Shown piece by piece: positions 1 to 6,305 of a stretch of DNA of 6,755 bases. Each line of letters begins with the position of its first letter. Position 1 is the stretch's first letter. The notes beneath the pieces are model-generated. The model did no database searches. It was not told where the DNA came from and saw nothing but the letters and a program-made list of their open reading frames with translations. The translations under genes and the position numbers were made by a program. This DNA is from Myxococcales bacterium (GTDB lineage Bacteria > Myxococcota_A > Polyangia > Polyangiales > Houyiibacteriaceae), in NCBI GenBank assembly GCA_013002645.1, contig JABDJF010000346.1:1-6755 (forward strand). Direction: 5' to 3'.

Positions 1-93
1 CCCCACCAGCATGCCGACGATGCCGAACAGCACCGACGCCCACAAGAACTGGCGGACGACCTTGTCGTTATAAACGATCCGCTGGGTTTCCAT
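1..93 (-). CDS. ccoN: cbb3-type cytochrome c oxidase subunit I, N-terminal fragment
   Basis: This is the first 31 codons of the catalytic subunit of cbb3 (high-affinity) cytochrome c oxidase, an inner-membrane haem-copper oxidase that reduces O2. The gene is cut by the left edge of the window. The visible residues begin METQRIVYNDKVVRQF and run into a hydrophobic stretch ending GIVGMLVG. This matches the conserved start of CcoN, where a short cytoplasmic segment with a YxDKVVRQF-type motif precedes transmembrane helix 1. The ATG lies inside the end of ccoS in another frame (26-bp overlap). A purine-rich Shine-Dalgarno-like stretch containing AGAGGA precedes it at about 7 bases. The haem- and copper-binding histidines lie outside the window, so it cannot be told whether this is a separate CcoN or a CcoN-CcoO fusion. 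The assignment rests on the N-terminal match plus the adjacent ccoS and ccoI. Confidence 0.88.
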   Translation of the reverse strand, partial: METQRIVYNDKVVRQFLWASVLFGIVGMLVG

Positions 94-268
94 ACTCGTC
101 CTCTTCCCTCTCCGTCGTTGGGGTCACAGGCTTTTCATCGTCAAGCGGGAGTAGGGCAAGGCGATCGGCTTGATCGAAAGTTCCTTGCCGCACGGTCCAC
201 GCGAAGAACGCCACGGCGATGCCAACCAGTATCACGCAAATGAAAATCAATAAGATTAGGATCTCCAT
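68..268 (-). CDS. ccoS: cbb3-type cytochrome oxidase assembly protein CcoS
   Basis: This 66-residue protein matches CcoS, a small single-span membrane protein known to be needed to insert cofactors into cbb3 oxidase. It begins MEILILLIFICVILVGIAVA, one hydrophobic helix (about residues 2-24). The characteristic juxtamembrane segment follows, WTVRQGTFDQAD (residues 24-35; the family usually has W-x-V-R-x-G-Q-F-D-D), and then an acidic polar tail. Length is usual for the family. The ATG is supported by AAGG five bases upstream. The start overlaps the end of ccoI by 13 bp and the end overlaps the start of ccoN by 26 bp, so translation is probably coupled on both sides. The Q-to-T change in the GQFD motif is a minor deviation. 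Confidence 0.92.
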   Translation of the reverse strand: MEILILLIFICVILVGIAVAFFAWTVRQGTFDQADRLALLPLDDEKPVTPTTEREEDEYGNPADRL

Positions 269-2664
269 TGGAGCCTTTCTCGCGAGAGCATCATCACCGT
301 GTACGCAAGTGTGATCAGCGAGCTGAGCGGCATTAGCACAGCTGCGACCCAGGGCCGCATCAAACCTGCCAATGCAAGCGATACGGCGACCAAATTGTAA
401 GCAATTGCGAAAGCAAGGATGCGACGCACGACGTGCGCCAGCGTGTCGGACGCACGCAGAACTTGCGCCACCGGGTGCAAGCCCGGAGACACGAAGTAGA
501 AATCACATCGTGATGCCATGAACGGTCGATTCACTGCGGGTGTGCCCGAGCAGGCCGCCTCTCGCATGGCGATCTGGTCGTTCAAACCGTCGCCTACCAG
601 CAAAGTTCGTGCCGGTTCGTGCGCTCGGACGTACGCCGCCTTCTGTTCTGGCTTCCGACCTCCGAGGCACTGGCCCTCTTCGATCCCCAGGCCCACCCCT
701 AGTCGGACCACGCGCGCCTGCGAATCGCCGCTGAGAATGACGAGCTCGTAGCCCTCTGCGTCGAGCCGTTCGATCTCAGCGCGCGCGCCAGGCCGGAGCT
801 GCTCATCGGTGTGGAGTGCCACCCGAACGTCGCCATCGATCGCGAAAACGACGTCGCCCCCGGCAGCAGCCGCCTCGGCCGCCCAGCCGGGCGCCCCCAG
901 TCTCAGTTCTCGGCCGTCGTGCTCGGCGCTCGTGCCGTAGCCCGTCTCTTCTTTCGTGTCGAGCTCGATGAAGCGCGCGGCCGGGTGTCCTTCGAGGGCT
1001 CGTCGAACCGCAACGCTCTTTGGATGCGCGCTCCGGGCCGCGATGCTGTAGAGCCAAGTGATCTCCCGTTCCGAGAGAGATTCGAGAGCGGCCGGGTTGG
1101 AGACTTCGAGCATGCCGGTCGTGAGCGTGCCCGTTTTGTCGAAGACGATTCGTGTCATCGAGCGAACGCGATCGAGGAAATCACCGACCCGCACGAACAC
1201 GCCCGCACGGCGCAACTGCGTGAGAACGAGCTCGTAGGCGAGTGGTGCGGCGATACCAAACGCGCAGGGGCAGGTCACGACCAGGACCGCCGTGCCCACC
1301 TCAATCGCAAGAAGCGGCTCTCCCGTTCGCCACCACCAGTAGCCGATGCCCATCGCGGCAAGTCCGACGACGCCGATCACGTAGAAGCGGGACAGACGTG
1401 ACCACCAGCGCGTGGCCAAGGGCCCATCGCCTTTGGTGGCGGGGTCTTGTCCCAGCAGTCCTACCAAGGGCGACGCCGCGAAGTTGCTCGTCGCGATGCC
1501 GGTAAAGGCCCGCTCACCCAGGTTGAAGGCGCCCGCTGGTACGGTTTGCCCTTGGTCGAACCGACGCGGCCGGCTTTCACCGTCGATCCAGTCGAGGGAG
1601 CAACTCGCGGTGCGGTCGAGAACACGAAGGTCTACGGGAACGAGATCGCCGTGAGCGACCAGCAACTGGTCTCCCTCTTGAATGCCGATGCAATGGACGA
1701 TGCGAACGACACCGTCTTTGATCTCGCGGGTCAGCAAGCTTTGCGTTCCATCGTCGGCCAGGAGTTGGGCACGATTGCGCTCCAACATGCGCTGTTGCAG
1801 CCAACGGCCTACGAGCATCAGCGCCACGAACACGGTGAGGGTGTCGATGTACGCCGCCTGTCCGGAGGCGAAGAAGAACGAATAGGTCGAGCCTGCGAAG
1901 GCGAGGACGATACCGAGCGCGATCGGCACGTCGAGATGGAGCACGCGTCTCCGAACCGCGCGAAACGCGGAACCGATGAACACCGAACCCCCGACGAGGA
2001 CGGCAAGCACGCCGGCGGCATAGCTCAACTGATTGAGGAGCACGTAGATCGGACCTTCGCGGAGGCCCAGATACATGGCGGCGCCGAATAGCATCACGTT
2101 GGCGGCCAGCGCGGCGCAGATGCCGACGCGCATCAGCAAGTCGTCCGACGCCCGAACGCCGCTCGATCGGGCCGGGCCCAGCAGGTATCCAAGGTCCTCG
2201 ACCGAATCGACCCAATCACCAAGCGGGAACTCAGGCGAGACGCGAAGCTCGACCCGGCCGAGCGCCGGGTTGATCGACATCAGGCCGGTCCGTGTGCCGC
2301 CGTGGCGTCGAAAGAGCTCTTCGATCAGCCACACGCAGGCGGCGCAGTGGATCCCCTGGATGTCGAGCTCCACGCGCGTCACCCCGCGCTCCGCAGCGCG
2401 TGCCTCCTCGATGAGCTCGAGCCACTTGTGGTCGATCCGGCGGGATTCTAGATCTGCAGGAGGAAGACCCGGCCCACGGCGCAAGTCGTAGTATCGGGTG
2501 AGCCCCGCCTTGGTGAGGATGGCGTGGACGGCGCGGCAGCCACGACAGCAGTACGGGGCGAACGTGTCGTTCACCATGGGCTGCGCGCAATGGACGCAGC
2601 GCGGCACCGACGGCATCGACCGGCCGGGGGCAATCTCGCAAACGGCTGGCTCCGGCGAAGTCAC
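256..2664 (-). CDS. ccoI: CcoI/FixI-type copper-translocating P1B ATPase
   Basis: This 802-residue heavy-metal P-type ATPase probably exports Cu+ from the cytoplasm for metallation of cbb3 oxidase. An N-terminal cysteine cluster (CVHC at 23-26, CCRGC at 39-43) is the FixI/CcoI-type metal-binding segment. A heavy-metal-associated domain follows with CAAC at 107-110. Core motifs are: actuator motif DGES at 361-364 (usually TGES), membrane CPC at 465-467, phosphorylation site DKTGT at 509-513 (D509), HP at 547-548 in SAHPK (usually SEHPL), and GDGLND at 691-696. Helix 7 has YN (756-757) and helix 8 has MPLSS (778-782); with CPC these form the P1B-1 Cu+ signature. The start is GTG, overlapping the TGA of the upstream gene as GTGA. 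I kept it because of that overlap and because it precedes the cysteine cluster, although no good Shine-Dalgarno is visible. M17 is an alternative start. The 3' end overlaps ccoS, supporting the CcoI rather than generic CopA assignment. Confidence 0.92.
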   Translation of the reverse strand: MTSPEPAVCEIAPGRSMPSVPRCVHCAQPMVNDTFAPYCCRGCRAVHAILTKAGLTRYYDLRRGPGLPPADLESRRIDHKWLELIEEARAAERGVTRVELDIQGIHCAACVWLIEELFRRHGGTRTGLMSINPALGRVELRVSPEFPLGDWVDSVEDLGYLLGPARSSGVRASDDLLMRVGICAALAANVMLFGAAMYLGLREGPIYVLLNQLSYAAGVLAVLVGGSVFIGSAFRAVRRRVLHLDVPIALGIVLAFAGSTYSFFFASGQAAYIDTLTVFVALMLVGRWLQQRMLERNRAQLLADDGTQSLLTREIKDGVVRIVHCIGIQEGDQLLVAHGDLVPVDLRVLDRTASCSLDWIDGESRPRRFDQGQTVPAGAFNLGERAFTGIATSNFAASPLVGLLGQDPATKGDGPLATRWWSRLSRFYVIGVVGLAAMGIGYWWWRTGEPLLAIEVGTAVLVVTCPCAFGIAAPLAYELVLTQLRRAGVFVRVGDFLDRVRSMTRIVFDKTGTLTTGMLEVSNPAALESLSEREITWLYSIAARSAHPKSVAVRRALEGHPAARFIELDTKEETGYGTSAEHDGRELRLGAPGWAAEAAAAGGDVVFAIDGDVRVALHTDEQLRPGARAEIERLDAEGYELVILSGDSQARVVRLGVGLGIEEGQCLGGRKPEQKAAYVRAHEPARTLLVGDGLNDQIAMREAACSGTPAVNRPFMASRCDFYFVSPGLHPVAQVLRASDTLAHVVRRILAFAIAYNLVAVSLALAGLMRPWVAAVLMPLSSLITLAYTVMMLSRERLQWRS

Positions 2665-3389
2665 GGTGCGTGAGAGTGCGGATGATGCGCTTCGTGGCCG
2701 GCTTCATCTCCTCCGGGCGCATGACAGGATGCGGTGTCGCCTGTCCGCAAGGCATGCACGGGGCGAATCACGAAGAGGATGGAGCCGAGCGCGAGGACGA
2801 CTGCGAGGATGCGCGATGTCGTCGGCCGAGGCCGTCGGGCGAATCGCTCGAAAAGCCATGCGGCGCCAACGAGACCCACGCCGCTCACCACGGCGAACGC
2901 GAGCATACTGAGCGAGCCGAGCGCCGTGGACCCGGTGGATGCAGCGATGAGAACTGCCGCGGCCAGGGCACCGCAGGGAAGGAGCGCGGTGCCTAAGCCG
3001 ACGAAAAACGGATGGCGCCCGAGGCCTCCAAGCGCCCGGGCGACGAAGGTCGGCGACTGTTCGTCCTTCTTGGTGCGCAGGGTGACCAGCGGCTGGTTGG
3101 GCCGCCGCCAAAGGCGAAGCGCGGCGAGCCCAAGCCCAAGGGCCAGGGACCAGCTCAAGATTGCGCTGCCCCATGCATGAGGAAGACTAACGGCCGTCGC
3201 GCCCCCGATGGCGCCGGCAATCGCGCCAAGCAGCGAGTAGCTGATGAAGCGGCCGAGCTGATAGCGGCTTTGCCCGGATGCGCCTGGCTTGCCACTGCAG
3301 GCGTACGCGGCCAAGGGCCCGCACATCGCCGTGCAATGCGGAACCGATGCGAGGCCTGCGGCGGCCCCGGCAATTACCGCCGTCCACAT
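2661..3389 (-). CDS. TauE/SafE-like (DsbD_2/UreH-like) membrane protein with His-rich C-terminal tail
   Basis: This 242-residue inner-membrane protein has about six predicted hydrophobic segments. It resembles the group annotated as sulfite exporter TauE/SafE or UreH-like/DsbD_2 transmembrane domain, which is often found beside cbb3 maturation genes. Key motifs are HCTAMCGP at 18-25, in the first hydrophobic segment, and LLPCG at 136-140 at a later helix; paired Cys motifs of this kind are typical of the group. The C-terminus (about 212-242) is polar and His-rich, with C222 and H223, H232, H235, H236, H238 and H240, which looks like a metal-binding tail. The ATG at 3389 is preceded by AGGG at about 7 bases. 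The stop overlaps the ccoI start by 4 bp, so it is the first visible gene of the operon. I infer a role in copper handling for CcoI or the oxidase. The sulfite exporter name is a homology label and should not be taken as function. Confidence 0.8.
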   Translation of the reverse strand: MWTAVIAGAAAGLASVPHCTAMCGPLAAYACSGKPGASGQSRYQLGRFISYSLLGAIAGAIGGATAVSLPHAWGSAILSWSLALGLGLAALRLWRRPNQPLVTLRTKKDEQSPTFVARALGGLGRHPFFVGLGTALLPCGALAAAVLIAASTGSTALGSLSMLAFAVVSGVGLVGAAWLFERFARRPRPTTSRILAVVLALGSILFVIRPVHALRTGDTASCHAPGGDEAGHEAHHPHSHAP

Positions 3390-3542
3390 AGTCCTGCCCT
3401 AGGGTCGATCCTCGAAGGGGTCATGCTGCCAGTCGCCTTCCGCCGTGCCTTATAGCCGAATACGCAGATATTGCGCGACGCTGGGTCGAGCGCCTAGGAA
3501 ATACGATGGATCGTGGGTCAGCGGGTGCTATTCCCCTGATCG
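3390..3542. promoter_or_regulatory. divergent intergenic promoter region (cbb3 operon / YwiC-like gene)
   Basis: This 153-bp gap between divergently transcribed genes must hold the promoter of at least the plus-strand gene, and probably that of the oxidase-assembly operon. The plus strand carries TACGAT at 3502-3507, a fair -10 hexamer about 36 bases before the ATG, with no convincing -35 at the right spacing. The minus strand carries TATAAG (plus-strand 3449-3454), which could serve as a -10 about 60 bases before the TauE/SafE-like start, again with a weak -35. CCTAGG occurs twice (3398-3403, within an 8-bp palindrome, and 3493-3498). I see no FNR/ANR-type TTGAT-N4-ATCAA site. The promoter elements are tentative; the divergent arrangement is certain. 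Confidence 0.4.
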
Positions 3543-4394
3543 ATGGGAGCCGCACAACGCAAAATGGTCCCGAGGGAGCACGGAGCCTACGCCGAGCTTC
3601 TGTTTCCGATTGTTTCGGTTCTTCTGGGTGGCGCACCCACGGCCTCGACCTGGCTGCTCGCGATCGGTGCGGTTGGCGCGTTCCTCGCAAACGAGCCTCT
3701 GCTGGTCTTATTCGGGCAGCGCGGCACCCGCATGCAGCGCGAAGAAAGCGACCGTGCCAAACGCGCTCTACTCGCGTTCTCACTGCTGGCTCTTGGCGCG
3801 GGCATTGCGGGGCTCGTGCTTGCGCCGACGCAGGTCCAATACACCATCGTCGTGCCGCTGCTGCTGGGCGCCACCCTCGTGATGCTCGCCATCCAGGGGC
3901 TCGAGCGCAGCATGTTTGGAGAAGGCCTGGCAGCCGCCACGCTCTCCTCGATCGCCATCCCCCTCGGCCTTTCCGCGGGCCTGGGGCGCACCGCGACGAT
4001 GTCCGTCGCGCTGCTCTGGCTCACGACCTCCCTTTTGGGGACCGCTGCCGTGCGGCTGACGGTCGCCCGCAGCAAGGTCAAGACCGACGAAGACCTCCGG
4101 AGGGTCGCTTTCAAGCGTGGAATCCTGATTCTGGTCTCCTCCCTGGCGATCATCGTTGGGGTCGTGGGACTGAGCGGGTCACGGGATGGGCCCTCGATTC
4201 TCGCGGCGGCGATGCCGGTGGCGCTCGTCGTGCTTGCTGTGGCTGCCCTTCGGCCGACGACTCGCAGGCTCCGTCTGATGGGCTGGAGCCTCGTCGCCGC
4301 AAATCTCTGTTCGCTGATAGCGGTGGTAACTACGCTGAAGATCATTCAAGATTTCAATGCGGTCGAACCGGCCTTACCGTTCCCCATGTTCTAG
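3543..4394 (+). CDS. YwiC-like multi-pass membrane protein
   Basis: This 283-residue hydrophobic protein is of unknown function. The N-terminal motif PREHGAYAELLFPI (residues 10-23) matches the P-x-x-H-G-A start of the YwiC-like family (PF14256, named after Bacillus subtilis YwiC). An EP pair follows at 51-52 after the second helix. A basic cytoplasmic-looking loop lies at about 58-74, and I count roughly eight to nine membrane segments in all. A second charged loop (about 171-192) precedes a further set of helices. The start is uncertain: the ATG at 3543 has no clear Shine-Dalgarno, while M8 (ATG at 3564) lies just before the conserved motif and has GGGAG about 14 bases upstream. The gene is 33 bp upstream of the CBS-domain gene and probably co-transcribed with it. 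B. subtilis ywiC lies in the nitrate-respiration region near fnr and narGHJI, so a respiratory neighbourhood is a recurring theme, but no biochemical role can be assigned. Confidence 0.72.
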   Translation: MGAAQRKMVPREHGAYAELLFPIVSVLLGGAPTASTWLLAIGAVGAFLANEPLLVLFGQRGTRMQREESDRAKRALLAFSLLALGAGIAGLVLAPTQVQYTIVVPLLLGATLVMLAIQGLERSMFGEGLAAATLSSIAIPLGLSAGLGRTATMSVALLWLTTSLLGTAAVRLTVARSKVKTDEDLRRVAFKRGILILVSSLAIIVGVVGLSGSRDGPSILAAAMPVALVVLAVAALRPTTRRLRLMGWSLVAANLCSLIAVVTTLKIIQDFNAVEPALPFPMF

Positions 4395-4416
4395 CTCGGT
4401 CGCGGACGACCTGGAG

Positions 4417-4421
4417 AGGAG
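4417..4421 (+). promoter_or_regulatory. strong Shine-Dalgarno deciding a GTG start
   Basis: AGGAG, within a purine run GGAGAGGAGAAG, lies six bases before GTG at 4428. It fixes the non-ATG start of the CBS-domain gene. The next in-frame ATG (codon 7) would remove the beginning of the first CBS domain. Confidence 0.8.
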
Positions 4422-4427
4422 AAGCTT

Positions 4428-4844
4428 GTGCTCGTAAAAGAAATCATGACCGAAAACCCCGCGACGGCGACTGAGCTCATGTCGGTCGCCGAGGCGCTGG
4501 GGCTGCTGTACGAGCTCGACGTACGGCACCTTCCGGTGGTCCGTGGCCGTGAGCTCGTCGGCATCATCAGCGACCGCGACCTTCGAAGTTTCACGGGGGC
4601 CTCCGACGACGAAGCGATGGAGGCCGTCGAGGGCGCGCGTGCGGCCAAGGTCGGCAACTTCATGAACACCAGCACGGTCAAGGTTGATCCCGAGACCAAC
4701 GTTCGCGAAGTGGTAGAGCTGATGCTCCTGCATCGCGTGGGCGCCATTCCGGTGGCCGACCTCGACACCGGCGACCTGCTCGGAATCGTGAGCTACATCG
4801 ATCTGCTGCGCGTGCTTCACGGCGCCTTGGACCCCGGGGCGTGA
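4428..4844 (+). CDS. stand-alone tandem CBS-domain protein
   Basis: This 138-residue soluble protein consists almost wholly of two CBS domains (about residues 3-57 and 74-131), the minimal unit forming a Bateman module. Each domain ends in the nucleotide-contact pattern G-h-h-S-x-x-D: GIISDRD at 45-51 and GIVSYID at 119-125. Both sites therefore look competent to bind an adenine nucleotide such as AMP or ATP. A short acidic linker (about 57-70) joins them. No catalytic or DNA-binding domain is attached, so it probably acts as a sensor subunit on a partner protein. The likely partner is unknown; the membrane protein 33 bp upstream is the obvious candidate by position. The GTG start is set by a strong Shine-Dalgarno. 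Membership of the CBS family is very secure, while ligand and partner are inference. Confidence 0.92.
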   Translation: MLVKEIMTENPATATELMSVAEALGLLYELDVRHLPVVRGRELVGIISDRDLRSFTGASDDEAMEAVEGARAAKVGNFMNTSTVKVDPETNVREVVELMLLHRVGAIPVADLDTGDLLGIVSYIDLLRVLHGALDPGA

Positions 4845-4880
4845 AGCGGAGCACCACCTAGCTCAGGGAACGGTCATTTC

Positions 4881-4910
4881 ACGAGGAGACGCATGTATTG
4901 CGCCTCGTTT
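4881..4910 (+). terminator. bulged hairpin downstream of the CBS gene, possible terminator
   Basis: ACGAGG (4881-4886) pairs with CCTCGT (4903-4908). Inside it, after a three-base bulge (AGA), CGC (4890-4892) pairs with GCG (4900-4902) around a 7-base loop. The stem is followed by TTTCGTCCTT, which is T-rich but not a clean T tract. It lies 36 bp after the CBS stop codon and before nqrA, where a terminator for the YwiC/CBS pair would be expected. It could equally be an RNA-processing or regulatory hairpin in an nqr leader if transcription reads through. Confidence 0.35.
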
Positions 4911-4936
4911 CGTCCTTCAAGTACGGAGGGTTTGGG

Positions 4937-4943
4937 TTAGACT
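4937..4943 (+). promoter_or_regulatory. possible -10 element for a near-leaderless nqrA transcript
   Basis: TTAGACT lies 12 bases before the nqrA ATG. TAGACT matches four of six positions of the -10 consensus, but the -35 region (around 4915-4920) is poor. No Shine-Dalgarno sits at normal distance: the nearest purine run, GGAGGG, is about 25 bases upstream. A transcript starting near 4950 would carry only a few leader bases. This is tentative. Confidence 0.3.
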
Positions 4944-4955
4944 CCGCCCACTCGA

Positions 4956-6305
4956 ATGCACGTTCGCATCAGCCGAGGACTGGACATCCCCATCTCAGGG
5001 GCTCCCGAGCAGCGCATTGAAGATGCGAATGCGGTCGGCTGGGTTGCCTTGGTCGCCATGGACTTCGTCGGCTTGCAGCCCCGTCTCGAGGTGGATGTGG
5101 GTGACCGCGTGCGCCTTGGGCAACCGTTGCTCATCGACAAGAACAACCCGGAAGTGATGTTCACCTCGCCGGGCTGTGGTGAGATTGTCGCGATTCATCG
5201 AGGGGCGCGGAGGGCGCTGCAATCGATCGTCGTTCGCTTGGACGGAGACGAAGAAGAAGTCTTTCCTTCGCACGAGCGAGCTGCGCTCACTCAGCTCGAT
5301 CGCGGCGTGGTAAGCGCGGTCCTGCAATCTTCTGGCCTCTGGACCGCGTTGCGCGCGCGTCCGTTTGGGAAAGTTCCAAACGCCCATGGGTCACCGCATT
5401 CAATCTTCGTTACGGCGGTCGACACCAACCCGCTCGCGGCGGACCCGCGCCTGGTCATTGCGGAGCGCGCTCAGGAGTTCCATGACGGGGTGGCCGTTCT
5501 CAGTCGGCTCACCGACGGCAAGGTTCACGTTTGCCAGGCCCCCGGGCACGGCTTTGAGCTTCCCAATCTCGAATCGGTGGGCTCGGCGACGTTCGAAGGC
5601 CCGCACCCTGCGGGGCTGCCGGGGACCCACATCCACTACCTCGATCCCGTCAGTGAGAACAAGAGCGTTTGGTACCTGGGCTACCAAGACGTGATCGCGA
5701 TCGGCTCGCTGTTCGTGACCGGCCGAATCTTCACCGATCGGGTCGTCGCGTTGGGAGGTCCGATGGTAAAGAAGCCACGTCTCCTGCGCACACGCGTCGG
5801 CGCAAGCACCGAAGACCTCTTGAAGGGAGAGATCGAGCCTGGCGATTGCCGCGTGATCTCCGGCTCGATTCTCGGCGGACGCCGCGCTGCGGGGCATGCG
5901 AGGTATCTCGGCCCGTATGACGTACAGCTCAGCGTGCTCGCAGAGGACCGGACCCGTCACTTCCTGCGATGGATCGCGCCGGGCTCCGATCGATACTCGT
6001 CGATCCGCGCGTTCGTCGCCTCGCTGCGTCCTCGGCGCTACCGCTTTCCACTCAGCACCAGTCAGAACGGCAGCCCTCGCGCGATGATTCCCATTGGCAA
6101 CTTCGAGAAAGTGATGCCGCTCGACATTCTGCCCGCGCCCTTGCTGAAAGCGCTCATCGTGGAAGACACCGAAACCGCAAAAGCACTCGGCTGCCTCGAG
6201 CTCGAAGAAGAAGACCTCGCGCTTTGCTCCTTCGTTTGCTGCAGCAAGTACCAGTACGGCGAGTTTCTGAGATCAAACCTAGACCTCATCGAGAAGAACG
6301 GCTGA
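4956..6305 (+). CDS. nqrA: Na+-translocating NADH:quinone reductase subunit A
   Basis: NqrA is the cytoplasmic-side peripheral subunit of the six-subunit Na+-NQR complex, which oxidises NADH, reduces quinone and pumps Na+. NqrA is implicated in quinone binding and is related to RnfC but lacks its Fe-S clusters. The 449-residue length is normal for the family. Landmarks run in order: RGLDIPISGAPEQ (7-19, the family start, fixing the ATG), a biotin/lipoyl-like barrel with TSPGCGEIVAIHRGARR, GLWTALRARPFGKVP, TNPLAADP, GPHPAGLPGTHIHYLDPV, RAMIPIG (375-381), MPLDILP (387-393) and ALGCLELEEEDLALC (410-424). The C-terminal motif is FVCCSKYQYG (426-435), where the usual form is FVCPGKYEYG. The stop overlaps the nqrB start as TGATG. 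The gene has no good Shine-Dalgarno. It is the first nqr gene and probably the head of the nqrABCDEF operon, most of which lies beyond the window. Confidence 0.97.
   Translation: MHVRISRGLDIPISGAPEQRIEDANAVGWVALVAMDFVGLQPRLEVDVGDRVRLGQPLLIDKNNPEVMFTSPGCGEIVAIHRGARRALQSIVVRLDGDEEEVFPSHERAALTQLDRGVVSAVLQSSGLWTALRARPFGKVPNAHGSPHSIFVTAVDTNPLAADPRLVIAERAQEFHDGVAVLSRLTDGKVHVCQAPGHGFELPNLESVGSATFEGPHPAGLPGTHIHYLDPVSENKSVWYLGYQDVIAIGSLFVTGRIFTDRVVALGGPMVKKPRLLRTRVGASTEDLLKGEIEPGDCRVISGSILGGRRAAGHARYLGPYDVQLSVLAEDRTRHFLRWIAPGSDRYSSIRAFVASLRPRRYRFPLSTSQNGSPRAMIPIGNFEKVMPLDILPAPLLKALIVEDTETAKALGCLELEEEDLALCSFVCCSKYQYGEFLRSNLDLIEKNG

Noticed and set aside
811..1401. 196-codon plus-strand open frame opposite ccoI
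   Set aside because: It is antisense to the well-supported nucleotide-binding domain of CcoI, has low-complexity Arg/Ala/Asp-rich sequence, and resembles no family I know. Long antisense frames are expected at this GC content.
1447..2091. 214-codon plus-strand open frame opposite ccoI
   Set aside because: It lies opposite the CcoI membrane and actuator domains, has no recognisable domain and no clear ribosome binding site.
3397..3404. CCCTAGGG palindrome as a possible operator
   Set aside because: It is only 8 bp and overlaps the ribosome binding site of the TauE/SafE-like gene. One short palindrome is expected by chance; I mention it only within the intergenic entry.
3587..4345. 252-codon minus-strand open frame opposite the YwiC-like gene
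   Set aside because: The Ser/Arg/Thr-rich composition is typical of an antisense shadow, and no homology is recognisable.
3506..4474. 322-codon plus-strand frame overlapping the YwiC-like gene, longer than it
   Set aside because: The translation is Arg/Gly/Ala-rich without membrane segments or motifs and would run into the CBS gene past its strong Shine-Dalgarno. The YwiC-like frame has a family motif and regular membrane helices.
4391..4862. CTAGCTC repeated after the YwiC-like and CBS genes
   Set aside because: Two copies of a 7-base word, without extended similarity or inverted arms, are consistent with chance.
5400..5960. 186-codon minus-strand open frame opposite nqrA
   Set aside because: It is antisense to conserved NqrA sequence, with no domain and no promoter context.
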